Source: Anaerolineae bacterium
Lineage (GTDB): Bacteria > Chloroflexota > Anaerolineae > Aggregatilineales > UBA2796
DNA length: 64,000 nucleotides
NCBI GenBank assembly: GCA_019637615.1
Contig: JAHBVJ010000039.1
Coordinates: 1 to 64,000 of the forward strand
Direction of reading: 5' to 3'
Shown here: piece by piece, positions 53,276 through 62,591 of the stretch
Numbering within the stretch: position 1 is the first letter of the stretch
How the letters are laid out: every line of letters starts with the position of its first letter
The notes under the pieces: model-generated
Seen by the model: the letters and a program-made list of their open reading frames with translations, nothing else
Told to the model about the DNA's origin: nothing
Databases searched by the model: none
Program-made: the position numbers and the translations under genes

Positions 53276-55024
53276 TCACGCCAGCCCTACCTCGTGCAGG
53301 TACTTGTCGCGGTTCGCCCCGCGCGCGATCTTGCCGCTGCTGGTCTTGTGCAGCCACATCGAATCGACCACTAGCACGTTACTCAAGGTCACGTCGGTTT
53401 CCGCCGCCACGCGCCGCCGCACTTCCTTGCTGATCTCGGTGCGTACGTCGTCATCGGTGCTCTCGGCCTCGACTACCATCACGATATTCTCGGTGCCGAG
53501 CCGCGTATCGTCCACGCCGAAGGCCACTACGCGCCCCGGATGCACGCCCTGCACTTGGTTGGCGATCAGTTCGAGGTCTTGCGGGTACACATTCTTGCCG
53601 CCGACGATGATCAGGTCTTTTTTGCGTCCCGTGATGTACAGTTCGCCATCTGCGAGGTAGCCATAATCGCCCGTCAAATACCAGCCGTCGAACAGCGCTT
53701 CCGCCGTCAGATCGTCGCGTTTGTAGTAGCCTTGTAACATGCTGTCGCTGCGCACGGCAACCTCACCGACGCTGCGTTCCGGCAGCACGCGCTTTTCTTT
53801 GCTGTCATCCACGATCCGGATCGTGCAGTTGGGGATCGCGCGCCCGCACGACAGCATCTCGATGCTCAATTCGCCGTCCGTCGCGGGGATCGCGCGATGC
53901 TGATCGGTCAGCACGGCGCGGCTGATCGTGTCCACCGTCACGCTGGCACTTGTCCCGCCATTTTCGTGAGCGGGAATACCCTGTGTCACCGCGAAGGTAT
54001 TCTCCGCCATCGCGTAGCAGGTCGCCAGCGCCGTCTCGCGCAGTCCATAGGCGCGGAATCGCTCCATGAACAAACGGTGACTGTCTACGTGCATCGGCTC
54101 CGAGCAGTTGATGAAGTGCCGGATCGTCTCCAAGCGCATGCCCGTCAGCGCATTATCGCGGATTCGCGTCGCCATCAGGTTGTAGGCGAAATTCGGCAGC
54201 CAGCACAACGTCCCTTTGTGCGCGTGGATCGCGTGCAGCAGAATCTTCGGATCGCGTACCCAGTGGAACGGCGACATCAGCACCAGCGGAATGCCCTGTG
54301 TGATCGGCAGCACGAACCCCGCGATCAAGCCCATATCGTGGTACAGCGGCAGCCACGACACGATCACATCATCGGGCGTCAGATGGATCGCTTCGCTGTA
54401 ACTGGCGATCTGGTTCAACACCGAGCGATGTGGCAGCGCGACACCTTTCTGCAAGCCCGTCGTGCCGGACGAATGCTGCAAGAACGCCACATCATCGCCC
54501 ACCGCGCCCGCCTCAAAATCCGGCGTGATGGCCTCGCCGCTCAAATGCCGCTCTCCGATCACGTTCGTGCCGCTTTCCGCCAGCAGCGTCGTCAGCGACT
54601 CGACAAAGCCCTCCGACGCGATCACGGCCTTTGCGCCCGAATGGGTGATCAGCAGCTTGACTCGCTCAAAATACAACTGCGGATCGAGCTTGTCGGACAG
54701 GAACGGGAACATCGATGGGATCGCGCCGATCATCATCGCGCCCCAGAAGGCGTACAACAGTGCCTCGCTGTGCTCCATCACGAGGATCACGAGGTCGCGG
54801 TTTCCGATGCCGAGTTTGCGCAGTGCATCAGCGTAACATGCTGCGCCGTCGAAGAATGCCTTCGTCGTGACGTGCCGCGCAGCCGATCCATCCGCCGGAA
54901 TGAAGATCACGGCGGTGCCATCAGGGTGCGCTTCGACCTGCCGACGCGCCATATCCAGTAGCGTCGTGACCTCGGCGCGGTCAGCGAGGGTGAGCAGCGG
55001 ATTACTGGCGACGAGCTTCGACAT
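53276..55024 (-). CDS. Fatty-acyl-AMP ligase (FAAL-like)
   Basis: 582 residues of the AMP-binding superfamily. The P-loop LQHSSGTTGLQKGV, WLPLYHDMGLIAGFVLP and NFAYNLMATRI are FAAL-like, and DGWYLTGDYGYLADGELYITGRKKDLIIVGGKNVYPQDLE ends with the hinge and A8 block; the catalytic Lys is in HKTSSGKIARGANRDKYL. Such enzymes activate fatty acids as adenylates and load them onto a carrier protein. The overlapping ACP gene supports this. The ATG at 55024 lies within the end of the ACP gene. Confidence 0.88.
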   Translation of the reverse strand: MSKLVASNPLLTLADRAEVTTLLDMARRQVEAHPDGTAVIFIPADGSAARHVTTKAFFDGAACYADALRKLGIGNRDLVILVMEHSEALLYAFWGAMMIGAIPSMFPFLSDKLDPQLYFERVKLLITHSGAKAVIASEGFVESLTTLLAESGTNVIGERHLSGEAITPDFEAGAVGDDVAFLQHSSGTTGLQKGVALPHRSVLNQIASYSEAIHLTPDDVIVSWLPLYHDMGLIAGFVLPITQGIPLVLMSPFHWVRDPKILLHAIHAHKGTLCWLPNFAYNLMATRIRDNALTGMRLETIRHFINCSEPMHVDSHRLFMERFRAYGLRETALATCYAMAENTFAVTQGIPAHENGGTSASVTVDTISRAVLTDQHRAIPATDGELSIEMLSCGRAIPNCTIRIVDDSKEKRVLPERSVGEVAVRSDSMLQGYYKRDDLTAEALFDGWYLTGDYGYLADGELYITGRKKDLIIVGGKNVYPQDLELIANQVQGVHPGRVVAFGVDDTRLGTENIVMVVEAESTDDDVRTEISKEVRRRVAAETDVTLSNVLVVDSMWLHKTSSGKIARGANRDKYLHEVGLA

Positions 55025-55244
55025 AACGCGCAATCATCTCCACACTATCCATGTTATCGGCGGTCAGGTCGCTGTCGGGCACGCTCATGCCGTAAGTATC
55101 TTCCAGAAACAAGCCTACCTGCGCCAACGACCACGAGTCGATCAGGCCGCCCTTGATCAGGCTGTCGTCGTCCTTCAGTTTGAACTTCTCGTTGCGCATG
55201 ATCTCTTTAAGGATAAAGCGGCGTATCGCTTCCCGAATTTCCAT
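55002..55244 (-). CDS. Acyl carrier protein partner of the FAAL
   Basis: 80 residues of four-helix ACP pattern; the phosphopantetheine Ser is in GGLIDSWSLAQ, followed by LEDTYGMSVPDSDLTADNMDSVEMIARYV. The ATG at 55244 follows GAGGAG; the frame extends upstream without support. The end overlaps the ligase start by 23 bases, so one likely loads the other. No polyketide or peptide synthase is adjacent; the acyl group's destination is unknown. Confidence 0.85.
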   Translation of the reverse strand: MEIREAIRRFILKEIMRNEKFKLKDDDSLIKGGLIDSWSLAQVGLFLEDTYGMSVPDSDLTADNMDSVEMIARYVEARRQ

Positions 55245-55463
55245 GATGAATTGCTCCTCACGCTCAAAACCGCGATCATTGTAACGGGTTATGCGCGCCT
55301 TGAACAACTACCCTTACCCTCCAGCCGAACCGTTTTACCGACGGTTATCAGCAATTCTTTCATCATTCACACAGGACTTATCGATACTTGTTATGCTGTT
55401 GGCGTTCCGTTTTGGAGGCAGTTGCGGTAAAACTCGTGAGGCGAATTTAAGTTGAAGGATTCT

Positions 55464-56846
55464 ATGCCTGATCATCGCGACATTCTGGCAAGCTGTTTAG
55501 CGGAAATCGAGGCCGGAACGTCGTCCATCGAAGAATGCGCTGCCCGTTACCCACAGATGACCGGGTTGGCTGATCAATTGCGGATGGCACTCGCGCTGCG
55601 TGAGCTGCCACCTATCACCATGCCAGAAGTCCGCAAAATGGCGCTCGAACGGCGCTTGCTACAGGTGATGGAGAATCGCGCGCCTATCCGCCGCAGTCCC
55701 TTTACCGTGCTTCGTCCTCTGGCGACCTTAGCAGCAGTTTTGCTCGTCATCTCACTGGCGACCTTCGGGGTGGCACGTGCGTCCCGTTCATCGCTGCCCG
55801 GTGATTTTCTTTACGGCTACAAACGCGGCGTCGAGCAGGTCGAACTCAGTTTCGCGGGTGCGCAGCGTCCTATCGTGCTGACGACCATCGCGGAAACCCG
55901 TCTGCATGAACTCGAATCCGTCGTGATCCGCGATCAACGTGTCGATACCGCCTTCTTGGACGAGGTAACGGCCTCGGTGAACGAGGCGATGCACGCCACC
56001 AGCGACCCGCTCCAGCAAACGGCGCTGTATACCAGAGCGTTGGATACCTACCAATTCGCGGCGTCGCAGGGCGTCGGGCAGATCGCGCTGGCAACGGCAT
56101 CACTTGTCACGCCGATGCCTACCGCGTCTATCGTCAGCCGTCCAACTGCAACGACCACACCGAGCGCCATCCCGGTTACGGCGACCTTCACGCCGACGCT
56201 AGAACCGACATTCAGCCTGACGCCAACTAGCACATCAACTGCCGCGCAGCCTACCGCCACGTTGACTCAGACCGAAGCACCTGCCGTGCAACCTACTACT
56301 GCCGTGCCGACTTTCACCCCGACGACGACACCCTCGGAAACCAGCAGCGGTTCCGGCTTGATCACGGCGACAGCATTCCCGACCTTCACGCCCAGCAACA
56401 CGCCTAGCCCGACCCTGCCCACCGACACACCGACCATCACCGACGAACCGACCGAAACGCCCATCATTCCGACGGTCATGTATCCCACGGTGACGCCCAC
56501 GCTGACGTATACATTCACGCCCATCGGTGGCAACATCACCATCGTACCGCCCACCGCTGTGCCACCAACGTCCGCCGCCGTCAATCCGACTTCGACGCCG
56601 CCACCGCTGCCCACCGACGCTCCCACGCTGACGCCCACCGAGACGCCATTTGTGTTGCAGCCCTGCGCTTCGATCACGCCAACACCTACCGCGCAGATCG
56701 TGGATGGCGCGACCATCACGCCGTCACCCACCGACGCGGCAGCTGGCGAAATCAGCAAATCTGCTCAGGAGAGCACGCTGGTGCCCTGCCTGACGCTCAC
56801 GCCGACGCCTACGGATATGCCCACCGAACAGACGCCGACGCAGTAA
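55464..56846 (+). CDS. DUF5667-type membrane protein with long Thr/Pro domain
   Basis: 460 residues. An N-terminal region of about 75 residues resembles the short anti-sigma-like head of such proteins (ILASCLAEIEAGTSSIEEC). One membrane helix (about 80-100) follows, then the DUF5667 block SLPGDFLYGYKRGVEQVELSF. From about residue 205 to the end, it is a low-complexity Thr/Pro-rich stretch probably exposed outside and possibly glycosylated. AAGGA precedes ATG 55464. Its function is not established; a link to an ECF sigma factor is possible but none is adjacent. Confidence 0.7.
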   Translation: MPDHRDILASCLAEIEAGTSSIEECAARYPQMTGLADQLRMALALRELPPITMPEVRKMALERRLLQVMENRAPIRRSPFTVLRPLATLAAVLLVISLATFGVARASRSSLPGDFLYGYKRGVEQVELSFAGAQRPIVLTTIAETRLHELESVVIRDQRVDTAFLDEVTASVNEAMHATSDPLQQTALYTRALDTYQFAASQGVGQIALATASLVTPMPTASIVSRPTATTTPSAIPVTATFTPTLEPTFSLTPTSTSTAAQPTATLTQTEAPAVQPTTAVPTFTPTTTPSETSSGSGLITATAFPTFTPSNTPSPTLPTDTPTITDEPTETPIIPTVMYPTVTPTLTYTFTPIGGNITIVPPTAVPPTSAAVNPTSTPPPLPTDAPTLTPTETPFVLQPCASITPTPTAQIVDGATITPSPTDAAAGEISKSAQESTLVPCLTLTPTPTDMPTEQTPTQ

Positions 56847-56979
56847 CGAAGGTCGCTCAGTTGCCCCATCTATCCCGACAGCCGAAGATAGGGCGACTGT
56901 TGCGTCGAGAACGGCAATCCTATCGAAATGCTTTAGCTGGCGCTTATCATGACTCTGTTGCACACTGGATTCTCACCCC

Positions 56980-57008
56980 TTGACATTCCGCTGAGATTAT
57001 CGTATAGT
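56980..57008 (+). promoter_or_regulatory. Consensus promoter of the TetR gene
   Basis: TTGACA (56980-56985), a 17-base spacer and TATAGT (57003-57008). The -10 overlaps the first base of the operator at 57008-57029, so a bound repressor would block RNA polymerase. Confidence 0.8.
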
Positions 57009-57029
57009 TGGAATGAGCGTTCATTCCAA
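57008..57029. promoter_or_regulatory. Operator 1 (22-bp palindrome)
   Basis: TTGGAATGA-GCGT-TCATTCCAA, perfect 9-bp arms. It covers the predicted transcription start of the TetR gene. Its layout matches operator 2 at 57629-57650, indicating autoregulation. Confidence 0.8.
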
Positions 57030-57048
57030 TAGTAGATTGTACCGTGTG

Positions 57049-57609
57049 ATGAGCAGTAAACGCGACCAAATTCTTCTAGCGACCCGCGACCTTGTTTTCG
57101 AGCATGGCTTGCAGGATGTGACCATGTCGCAGGTGGCGGAGCACGCGCAGGTCGGGATGGGGACTATCTACAACTATTTCCCTAGCAAAGAAGATCTCAT
57201 CGTTTCCCTGTTCAACGAAATAAATGTCGCCATGACCCAACATATCCTAAAAGGTTATGACGAAACGCAGCCAGTCGTTGTGCGCGTCTTATACCTGCTC
57301 AATAGCATGGTTCGCTATGGCCTTCAACACCCGCGCGAATTCTTGCTTACAAACCAATTGGCGATGGTTCCTTTTATCCACGAACGGGTCAAAGGCAACG
57401 TAAAAGCGCTGGCGGTAGCCTTCGATCAATTGTTGAGCGATGCCCAAGAGCAGCACCTGCTCAAAGCGATGCCGCCCGCCGTGATGTGGGTCTTGGTGGC
57501 CGGGGCGATGAATGCACTGGTGGAGGGCCACATGACGCAGCAAATTGAACTAGATCAGGCTACCATCGAGCAAGCGACCTCGGCCTGTTGGGATGCTATT
57601 AAACGGTAG
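57049..57609 (+). CDS. TetR-family transcriptional regulator
   Basis: 186 residues. The N-terminal HTH reads VTMSQVAEHAQVGMGTIYNYFPSKEDLI, the TetR DNA-recognition helix; the C-terminal part is a helical ligand domain. I start at ATG 57049 because the in-frame ATG at 57013 lies inside operator 1. Two matching palindromes flank the gene, so it probably represses itself and the SDR/MDR pair downstream until a small molecule, perhaps an aldehyde, ketone or toxic lipophile, binds. Confidence 0.9.
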   Translation: MSSKRDQILLATRDLVFEHGLQDVTMSQVAEHAQVGMGTIYNYFPSKEDLIVSLFNEINVAMTQHILKGYDETQPVVVRVLYLLNSMVRYGLQHPREFLLTNQLAMVPFIHERVKGNVKALAVAFDQLLSDAQEQHLLKAMPPAVMWVLVAGAMNALVEGHMTQQIELDQATIEQATSACWDAIKR

Positions 57610-57628
57610 CTCTTTTTTTATCTAGTAA

Positions 57629-57650
57629 TTGGAGTGAACGCTCACTCCAA
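57629..57650. promoter_or_regulatory. Operator 2 (22-bp palindrome)
   Basis: TTGGAGTGA-ACGC-TCACTCCAA, perfect 9-bp arms, differing from operator 1 by one symmetric base pair plus the centre. It lies 34 bases before the SDR start and 20 bases after the TetR stop. Confidence 0.8.
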
Positions 57651-57683
57651 ATCTCGGATCGAAGAGAGGAAAGACGAAATCTC

Positions 57684-58607
57684 ATGCCAACACGATGGAC
57701 AGAAGACCAAATGCCAGATCAGACCGGACGCATAGCCATTGTCACCGGCTCCAATAGCGGAATCGGTTGGGAAGCGGCGCGGGCACTGGCGACTAAAGGG
57801 GCGACGGTCATTATGGCTTGCCGCAGCATTGCCAGAGCGACCCCTGCCGCTGACCAGATCAAAGCACTCAAGCCGTCGGGACAAGTCGTCGTCATGGCGC
57901 TTGATCTCGGAGATCTGCCGACCATTCACGACTTTGCAACGGCCTTTCGCCAGAAATACCATCGGCTTGATCTCCTGATCAACAACGCCGGGGTGGCCTT
58001 GTCGCCTTACGGGAAAACCAAGCAGGGCTTCGAGCAGCAGTTCGGGATCAACCACTTGGGGCACTTCGCGCTGACTGGGTTGCTGCTGGATAGGCTCACC
58101 GCGACGCCGAACGCCCGCATTGTGGCCTTAAGCAGTTCGACGCATCAGTCGGGAGTGATTAATTTTGATGACCTGAACTGGGAGCGGCGAACGTATCAGC
58201 CGATGGCTGCCTACGGGCAGAGCAAGCTGGCGAATCTGCTGTTCACCTATGAGTTACAGCGTCGGCTGGTTGCAGCAGGCCAATCGACGCTGGTCGTAGC
58301 GGCGCATCCCGGTTGGGCAGCCACCAACGCGCAGCGGCATTCCCCTCTGCTGAAGCGCCTGAATCCGATTTTCGCACAGCCTCCGAAAATGGGTGCCTTA
58401 CCGACCCTGTACGCGGCTACCGCACCGGACGTCAAAGGCGGATCGTATTTTGGGCCAGATGGTCTCGGTCAATCGCGCGGCTATCCCAAGCAGCTTGAAT
58501 CGAGTGTACGCTCGCATGATGAAGCAGTCGCGCGGCGGTTGTGGGCAGTTTCCGAAGAGATGACGCAAGTGAAATATGTATTCGAGTCCGCTGTAGCTAG
58601 GGTCTAG
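57684..58607 (+). CDS. Short-chain dehydrogenase/reductase (retinol dehydrogenase-like)
   Basis: 307 residues. VTGSNSGIGWEAARAL is the NAD(P) loop, LLINNAGV the NNAG motif, LSSSTHQSGVI the catalytic Ser strand and YGQSKLAN the Tyr-x3-Lys. The spacing matches the classical/RDH-type SDRs that reduce aldehydes or ketones. AGAGAGGAAAG precedes the ATG. It sits behind operator 2, so it is likely TetR-controlled along with the next gene. Confidence 0.9.
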   Translation: MPTRWTEDQMPDQTGRIAIVTGSNSGIGWEAARALATKGATVIMACRSIARATPAADQIKALKPSGQVVVMALDLGDLPTIHDFATAFRQKYHRLDLLINNAGVALSPYGKTKQGFEQQFGINHLGHFALTGLLLDRLTATPNARIVALSSSTHQSGVINFDDLNWERRTYQPMAAYGQSKLANLLFTYELQRRLVAAGQSTLVVAAHPGWAATNAQRHSPLLKRLNPIFAQPPKMGALPTLYAATAPDVKGGSYFGPDGLGQSRGYPKQLESSVRSHDEAVARRLWAVSEEMTQVKYVFESAVARV

Positions 58608-58682
58608 GCCTCCTTCTGGCACGGACACATTAAGGCGGTCACTGATGGATCGCCTAAAAATAATCTCCCACAGAAAAGGTAA

Positions 58683-59615
58683 ATGACCATGAAGGCGCTG
58701 ATCTTTGATCCGAACGCACCGCATAGCTTACGTTTTGGCGAGGTCGCCATACCACAGCCTACTGCCTCACAAGCACTCGTCGAAGTGCGGGCGGTATCGC
58801 TCAATTTGGGCGAGATCGCGTTTCTCGAACGCCTGCATAAGCATGGGGATGTGCCGGGTTGGGACGCCGCCGGAGTCATCGTGCGCGCCGCCGACGACGG
58901 ATCTGGTCCCCTGCCCGGAACGCGTGTCACGACATCGGGCTGGAACGGGGCATGGGGCGAGTTCCGCGCGGTCGATACGAACGAGCTTGCCACCCTTCCC
59001 GCCGACATGGATTTTGGGGTGGCAAGTACGCTCCCCGTAGCGGGTACTACGGCGCTCCGGGCGATTCGCGCGCTTGGTTCCGTGGTTGGGCGACGATTGC
59101 TCGTGACCGGTGCCTCCGGCGGGGTGGGAAGCTTTGCGGTTCAGCTAGGGCGTTTCGCCGGTGCCCATGTCGTCGCTTGCGTGAGTAGCCAAGCCCGTGG
59201 CGAAGGACTCCATAAACTGGGTGCAGCCGAAGTCGTCGTCGGCCTAGACGCTATACATAAGCCATTCGATGGCGTTCTCGATCTCGTCGGAGGCGCTGTA
59301 CTCGCGCGGGCGTTCGAGCTTGTGGCCTCCGGCGGAACCCTCATGAGTATTGGAAATGCATCGCTTGCGCCAACGACCATCGACTTCGAGCAAGCACGTT
59401 CACGCGGCGGTGATCGACGTATCGTACTCTTTACGCTAGGTGGCACTGGCAATGGCCCCGACTTCTCATACTTGGTAGATCTGGTGTCGCGCGGCGAGAT
59501 CGATCCGCAAATTGGCTGGCGCGGAAATTGGCAGCATATGGAGGAGGCTGCGACTGCGCTGCTGGAACGACGTGTTCGTGGCAAGGTCGTCCTTGATCTT
59601 CGCGAGGACGAATGA
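58683..59615 (+). CDS. Quinone oxidoreductase-like MDR dehydrogenase
   Basis: 310 residues. A GroES-like N-terminus (VRAVSLNLGEIAFL, PGWDAAGVIVRAADDG) leads into LLVTGASGGVGSFAVQLGRFAGAHVV, the NADPH loop. Zinc ligands are absent, as in the quinone oxidoreductase group. It would reduce quinones or enones with NADPH. It starts 75 bases after the SDR gene and is probably co-transcribed and TetR-controlled. Confidence 0.88.
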   Translation: MTMKALIFDPNAPHSLRFGEVAIPQPTASQALVEVRAVSLNLGEIAFLERLHKHGDVPGWDAAGVIVRAADDGSGPLPGTRVTTSGWNGAWGEFRAVDTNELATLPADMDFGVASTLPVAGTTALRAIRALGSVVGRRLLVTGASGGVGSFAVQLGRFAGAHVVACVSSQARGEGLHKLGAAEVVVGLDAIHKPFDGVLDLVGGAVLARAFELVASGGTLMSIGNASLAPTTIDFEQARSRGGDRRIVLFTLGGTGNGPDFSYLVDLVSRGEIDPQIGWRGNWQHMEEAATALLERRVRGKVVLDLREDE

Positions 59616-59720
59616 CGTGTTTACCCGCAATCCACTTGATCCTCAACTCACTGTCTACACCTCGGTCACATATTTACTGCTTTTTTATCATTCCTTGACA
59701 AAACATGAACAATAATCTAC

Positions 59721-59748
59721 TTGACTTCATATCGATCTATGCTAGAAT
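59721..59748 (+). promoter_or_regulatory. Strong sigma-70 promoter without a gene behind it
   Basis: TTGACT (59721-59726), a 16-base spacer and TAGAAT (59743-59748), with TG one base before the -10 (extended -10). Transcription would start near 59755. Confidence 0.65.
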
Positions 59749-59754
59749 ACAAAA

Positions 59755-60037
59755 GCTACTCGTTCTAAGTCTAGGCGTGAGCTTGGCGGCTCTGCCCGGA
59801 CCAATGGAAATACGAAGACGGCACACATCAGTGGTTGCCACCTCTCCCTCGCCAGTTACACCAAGCACCCCATACACGGGAGCATAACGGAGGGGTCTGC
59901 GATCTCATACCATACGAGCCAATGCACGTCAAAACACGCTCGTGCGGAACCTCCGCAACACTTCATCAGAACGCTAACCGAAACATAGAATCCAGATCGC
60001 GAATGATCCCGTTCGCTCCTCAAGATCGGATCATTTT
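59755..60037 (+). ncRNA. Candidate non-coding RNA
   Basis: A transcript from the promoter at 59721-59748 would reach the stem AATGATCC/GGATCATT (60002-60009 with 60028-60035), followed by TTTT, after about 280 bases. The stretch carries no credible reading frame. It does not match SRP RNA, tmRNA, RNase P RNA or tRNA by eye. 6S-like RNA cannot be excluded. Confidence 0.35.
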
Positions 60038-60189
60038 AGGGATCATGTGCCACCACCAAGGATCGCCACGCTCGTGCGCAGTGCTGAATTCCTACGAGGT
60101 TCGTGCCGCGCGGTAATGACCTATCGTTGATGCCGGGAGGTGGGTAAGGTTGTTGAACGGATGGAGGATAACAGTCCTTGCTACCGTCA

Positions 60190-60238
60190 CCACCCTGATC
60201 TCAACCCGTTGGATGTAACGACGGGCTGTTCAGGGTGG
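60190..60238 (-). terminator. Large two-part hairpin after glnS
   Basis: CCACCCTGA (60190-60198) pairs with TCAGGGTGG (60230-60238), with an inner CCCGT/ACGGG stem (60205-60209 and 60221-60225). It lies 21 bases past the glnS stop. No T-run is present. Confidence 0.5.
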
Positions 60239-60258
60239 CAACTACAACGATGGTGAAC

Positions 60259-61950
60259 TTACGCCTTGTCCTGCACCTTCGCCCACGTATCCTTCAGGCT
60301 CACGGTGCGGTTGAATACGATCTTCTGAGGCGTCGTGTCCTTGTCTACGCAGAAGTAGCCCTGACGCTCGAACTGGAAGCGGTCGCCCACCTTGGCTTCC
60401 TCCACGAACGGTTCGACCTTGATCCCGCTGAGAACTTCGAGCGAGTTCGGGTTCAGGTTCGTCAGGAAGTCTTCGCCTTCGGTGTCTTCAGGGTTAGACT
60501 TGGTGAACAGCGCGTTATACAAGCGCACCTCGGCGTCTACTGCGTGCTGCGCCGAGACCCAATGCAGCGTCGCCTTGACCTTGCGCCCATCAGGCGAATC
60601 GCCACCGCGCGTGGCAGGATCGTAAGTGCAGCGCAGTTCGACCACATTGCCCTGCTCATCCTTGATCACCTCATCACACTTGATGAAGTAGGCATAGCGC
60701 AGCCGCACTTCGCGCCCCGGAGCCAACCGATAGAAGTTCTTCGGCGGGTTCTCCATGAAGTCGTCCGCCTCGATGTACAGTTCGCGCGAGAATGGCACGA
60801 TGCGCGATCCCATGCTTGGATCTTCGGGGTTGTTGACGGCGCTCATCTCCTCGACCGCGCCTTCGGGGTAATTCGTCAGCACGATCTTGATCGGGCGCAG
60901 CACTGCCATCACGCGCTGGGCGTGCAGGTTCAAATACTGGCGGACGCTGTATTCCAGCAAGCCGATGTCGATCATGTTCGGCGTCTTCGCCACGCCGATC
61001 CGTCCGCAGAAATCGCGAATCGCTTCCGCCGGATAGCCGCGCCGCCGCATTCCAGACACCGTCGGCATACGCGGGTCATCCCAACCGCGCACATGCTTAT
61101 CGTTCACCAGTTTGAGCAGTTTGCGCTTGCTCATCACAGTGTAGGTCATGTTCAGGCGGGCAAACTCGATCTGTTGCGGGTGATAGATGCCGAGCGTATC
61201 GAGATACCAGTCGTACAACTGGCGGTGATCGGCGTATTCGAGCGTGCAGATCGAGTGCGTCACGCCTTCGATGGAGTCGCACTGCCCGTGCGCCCAGTCG
61301 TACATCGGGTAGATGCACCACTTATCGCCCGTGCGGTGATGCGTGGCGTGGCGGATGCGATACATTACCGGATCGCGCATGTTGATGTTGGGCGATGCCA
61401 TATCGACCTTCGCGCGCAGCACCTTCGCGCCGTCCGCGAATTCGCCGTTCTTCATGCGCTCGAACAGGTCGAGGTTTTCCTCGACGGAGCGAGTACGGAA
61501 GGGGCTTTCCTTGCCGGGTTCAGTCAGCGTACCGCGATATTCGCGCATCTCGTCGGCGCTAAGGTCATCAACGAAGGCGTTGCCATCCTTGATCATCTGA
61601 ACCGCCCACGCATACAGTTGATCGAAGTAATCCGACGCGAAAAACAGCCGATCATCCCAGTCGCCGCCGAGCCATTTCACGTCCTCGATGATCGAATCGA
61701 CATATTCCTGTTCTTCCTTGGTCGGGTTGGTGTCGTCAAAGCGCAAATTACACTTGCCGCCGTATTTCTCCGCCAGACCAAAGTTCAAGACGATGGATTT
61801 GGCGTGCCCGATGTGCAAGTACCCGTTCGGCTCCGGTGGGAAGCGCGTATGCACCCGCTTCTCGAAGCGTCCGGTGCTGTTATCCTCATCGATCAGATCG
61901 TGGATGAAGTTGGACAACCCTTCGTTGGGCTGTATCGTTTGATCAGTCAT
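60259..61950 (-). CDS. glnS: Glutaminyl-tRNA synthetase
   Basis: 563 residues with [17 protein letters not shown] (HIGH motif), the [11 protein letters not shown] acceptor-binding block, [25 protein letters not shown] and the KMSKS-equivalent [10 protein letters not shown]. The C-terminal double beta-barrel anticodon domain is present (HPFEVEV-like region ending [12 protein letters not shown]). GlnRS charges tRNA-Gln directly, so this organism need not rely only on the GatCAB route. It stands alone. Confidence 0.97.
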   Translation of the reverse strand: MTDQTIQPNEGLSNFIHDLIDEDNSTGRFEKRVHTRFPPEPNGYLHIGHAKSIVLNFGLAEKYGGKCNLRFDDTNPTKEEQEYVDSIIEDVKWLGGDWDDRLFFASDYFDQLYAWAVQMIKDGNAFVDDLSADEMREYRGTLTEPGKESPFRTRSVEENLDLFERMKNGEFADGAKVLRAKVDMASPNINMRDPVMYRIRHATHHRTGDKWCIYPMYDWAHGQCDSIEGVTHSICTLEYADHRQLYDWYLDTLGIYHPQQIEFARLNMTYTVMSKRKLLKLVNDKHVRGWDDPRMPTVSGMRRRGYPAEAIRDFCGRIGVAKTPNMIDIGLLEYSVRQYLNLHAQRVMAVLRPIKIVLTNYPEGAVEEMSAVNNPEDPSMGSRIVPFSRELYIEADDFMENPPKNFYRLAPGREVRLRYAYFIKCDEVIKDEQGNVVELRCTYDPATRGGDSPDGRKVKATLHWVSAQHAVDAEVRLYNALFTKSNPEDTEGEDFLTNLNPNSLEVLSGIKVEPFVEEAKVGDRFQFERQGYFCVDKDTTPQKIVFNRTVSLKDTWAKVQDKA

Positions 61951-62154
61951 AGCAACCTGTCAGTTTCACCAATTGCAAAGAAGTGTCTATTTTAAACCGT
62001 TTCGGCGTGGATCGTTAGCCAATCTTATTGCCAGTGCCGAACTACGCTGCCGACACACCACCGCTTGCCGGACTCGTGTGCCAAAAACTAGCATAAACTG
62101 CCGCACCCGTCGCATAATATGCTGTGCAGGTGCGCGTTGATTAGGAGAGAGGGC

Positions 62155-62550
62155 ATGAAGTATCCGTTCAGCCAGAACGAAGCGGACAAGCTCAAAGCGG
62201 CGAGTGAGCGACCGTATGCCGAAGTCACGCTGGAAAACATCGAGCAGCTAACGGCGACCGACATGTTCATCCACGCCGAAACGCTGCGCGCGCAAGCGGA
62301 AGTGGCACGAGCAGCAGGCTATCCGCATCTGGCGGCGAATCTGCTGCGCGCGGCGGAATTGACGATGGTTCCCAATGAAGATGTGTTGAAGATTTATGAC
62401 GCACTGCGCCCGGAACGCTCCTCGGCGGAAGACCTGCTGCGCATCGCGGCGTGGCTGGAAACGCAGTATCAGGCCGTCGAAAATGCGCGCTTCATCCGCG
62501 AAGCTGCCGAAGTCTACAAGGCACGCGGGCTGCTCCGCCGTGACGCGTAG
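62155..62550 (+). CDS. Orphan diol/glycerol dehydratase small-subunit homologue
   Basis: 131 residues. Blocks match the gamma (PduE/DhaE-type) subunit of B12-dependent diol dehydratases: RPYAEVTLENI, ETLRAQAEVARAAGYPHLAANLLRAAELT, VPNEDVLKIYDALRPERSS and FIREAAEVYKARGLL. In known enzymes this small subunit packs on the large catalytic subunit. No large or medium subunit is adjacent: glnS is upstream on the other strand and an epimerase downstream. The ATG at 62155 follows TAGGAGAGA. The role here is uncertain. Confidence 0.8.
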   Translation: MKYPFSQNEADKLKAASERPYAEVTLENIEQLTATDMFIHAETLRAQAEVARAAGYPHLAANLLRAAELTMVPNEDVLKIYDALRPERSSAEDLLRIAAWLETQYQAVENARFIREAAEVYKARGLLRRDA

Positions 62551-62591
62551 CTAGTCGCCCCGTCGGTGAGGCATTATTCTTTGAAAGCGCT

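Larger units (their letters stand above)
59616..60258. other. Gene-free interval, 643 bases
   Basis: No convincing protein gene. The interval holds the strong promoter at 59721, the hairpin at 60002 and the large hairpin at 60190. Short frames on the plus strand (for example 59835-60116) lack ribosome sites and domains. Between the promoter and first hairpin a structured RNA is possible. Confidence 0.5.

Noticed and set aside
60235-61995. A 586-codon plus-strand frame opposite glnS
   Set aside because: It mirrors the glnS codon pattern, has no known domain, and glnS is unmistakable.
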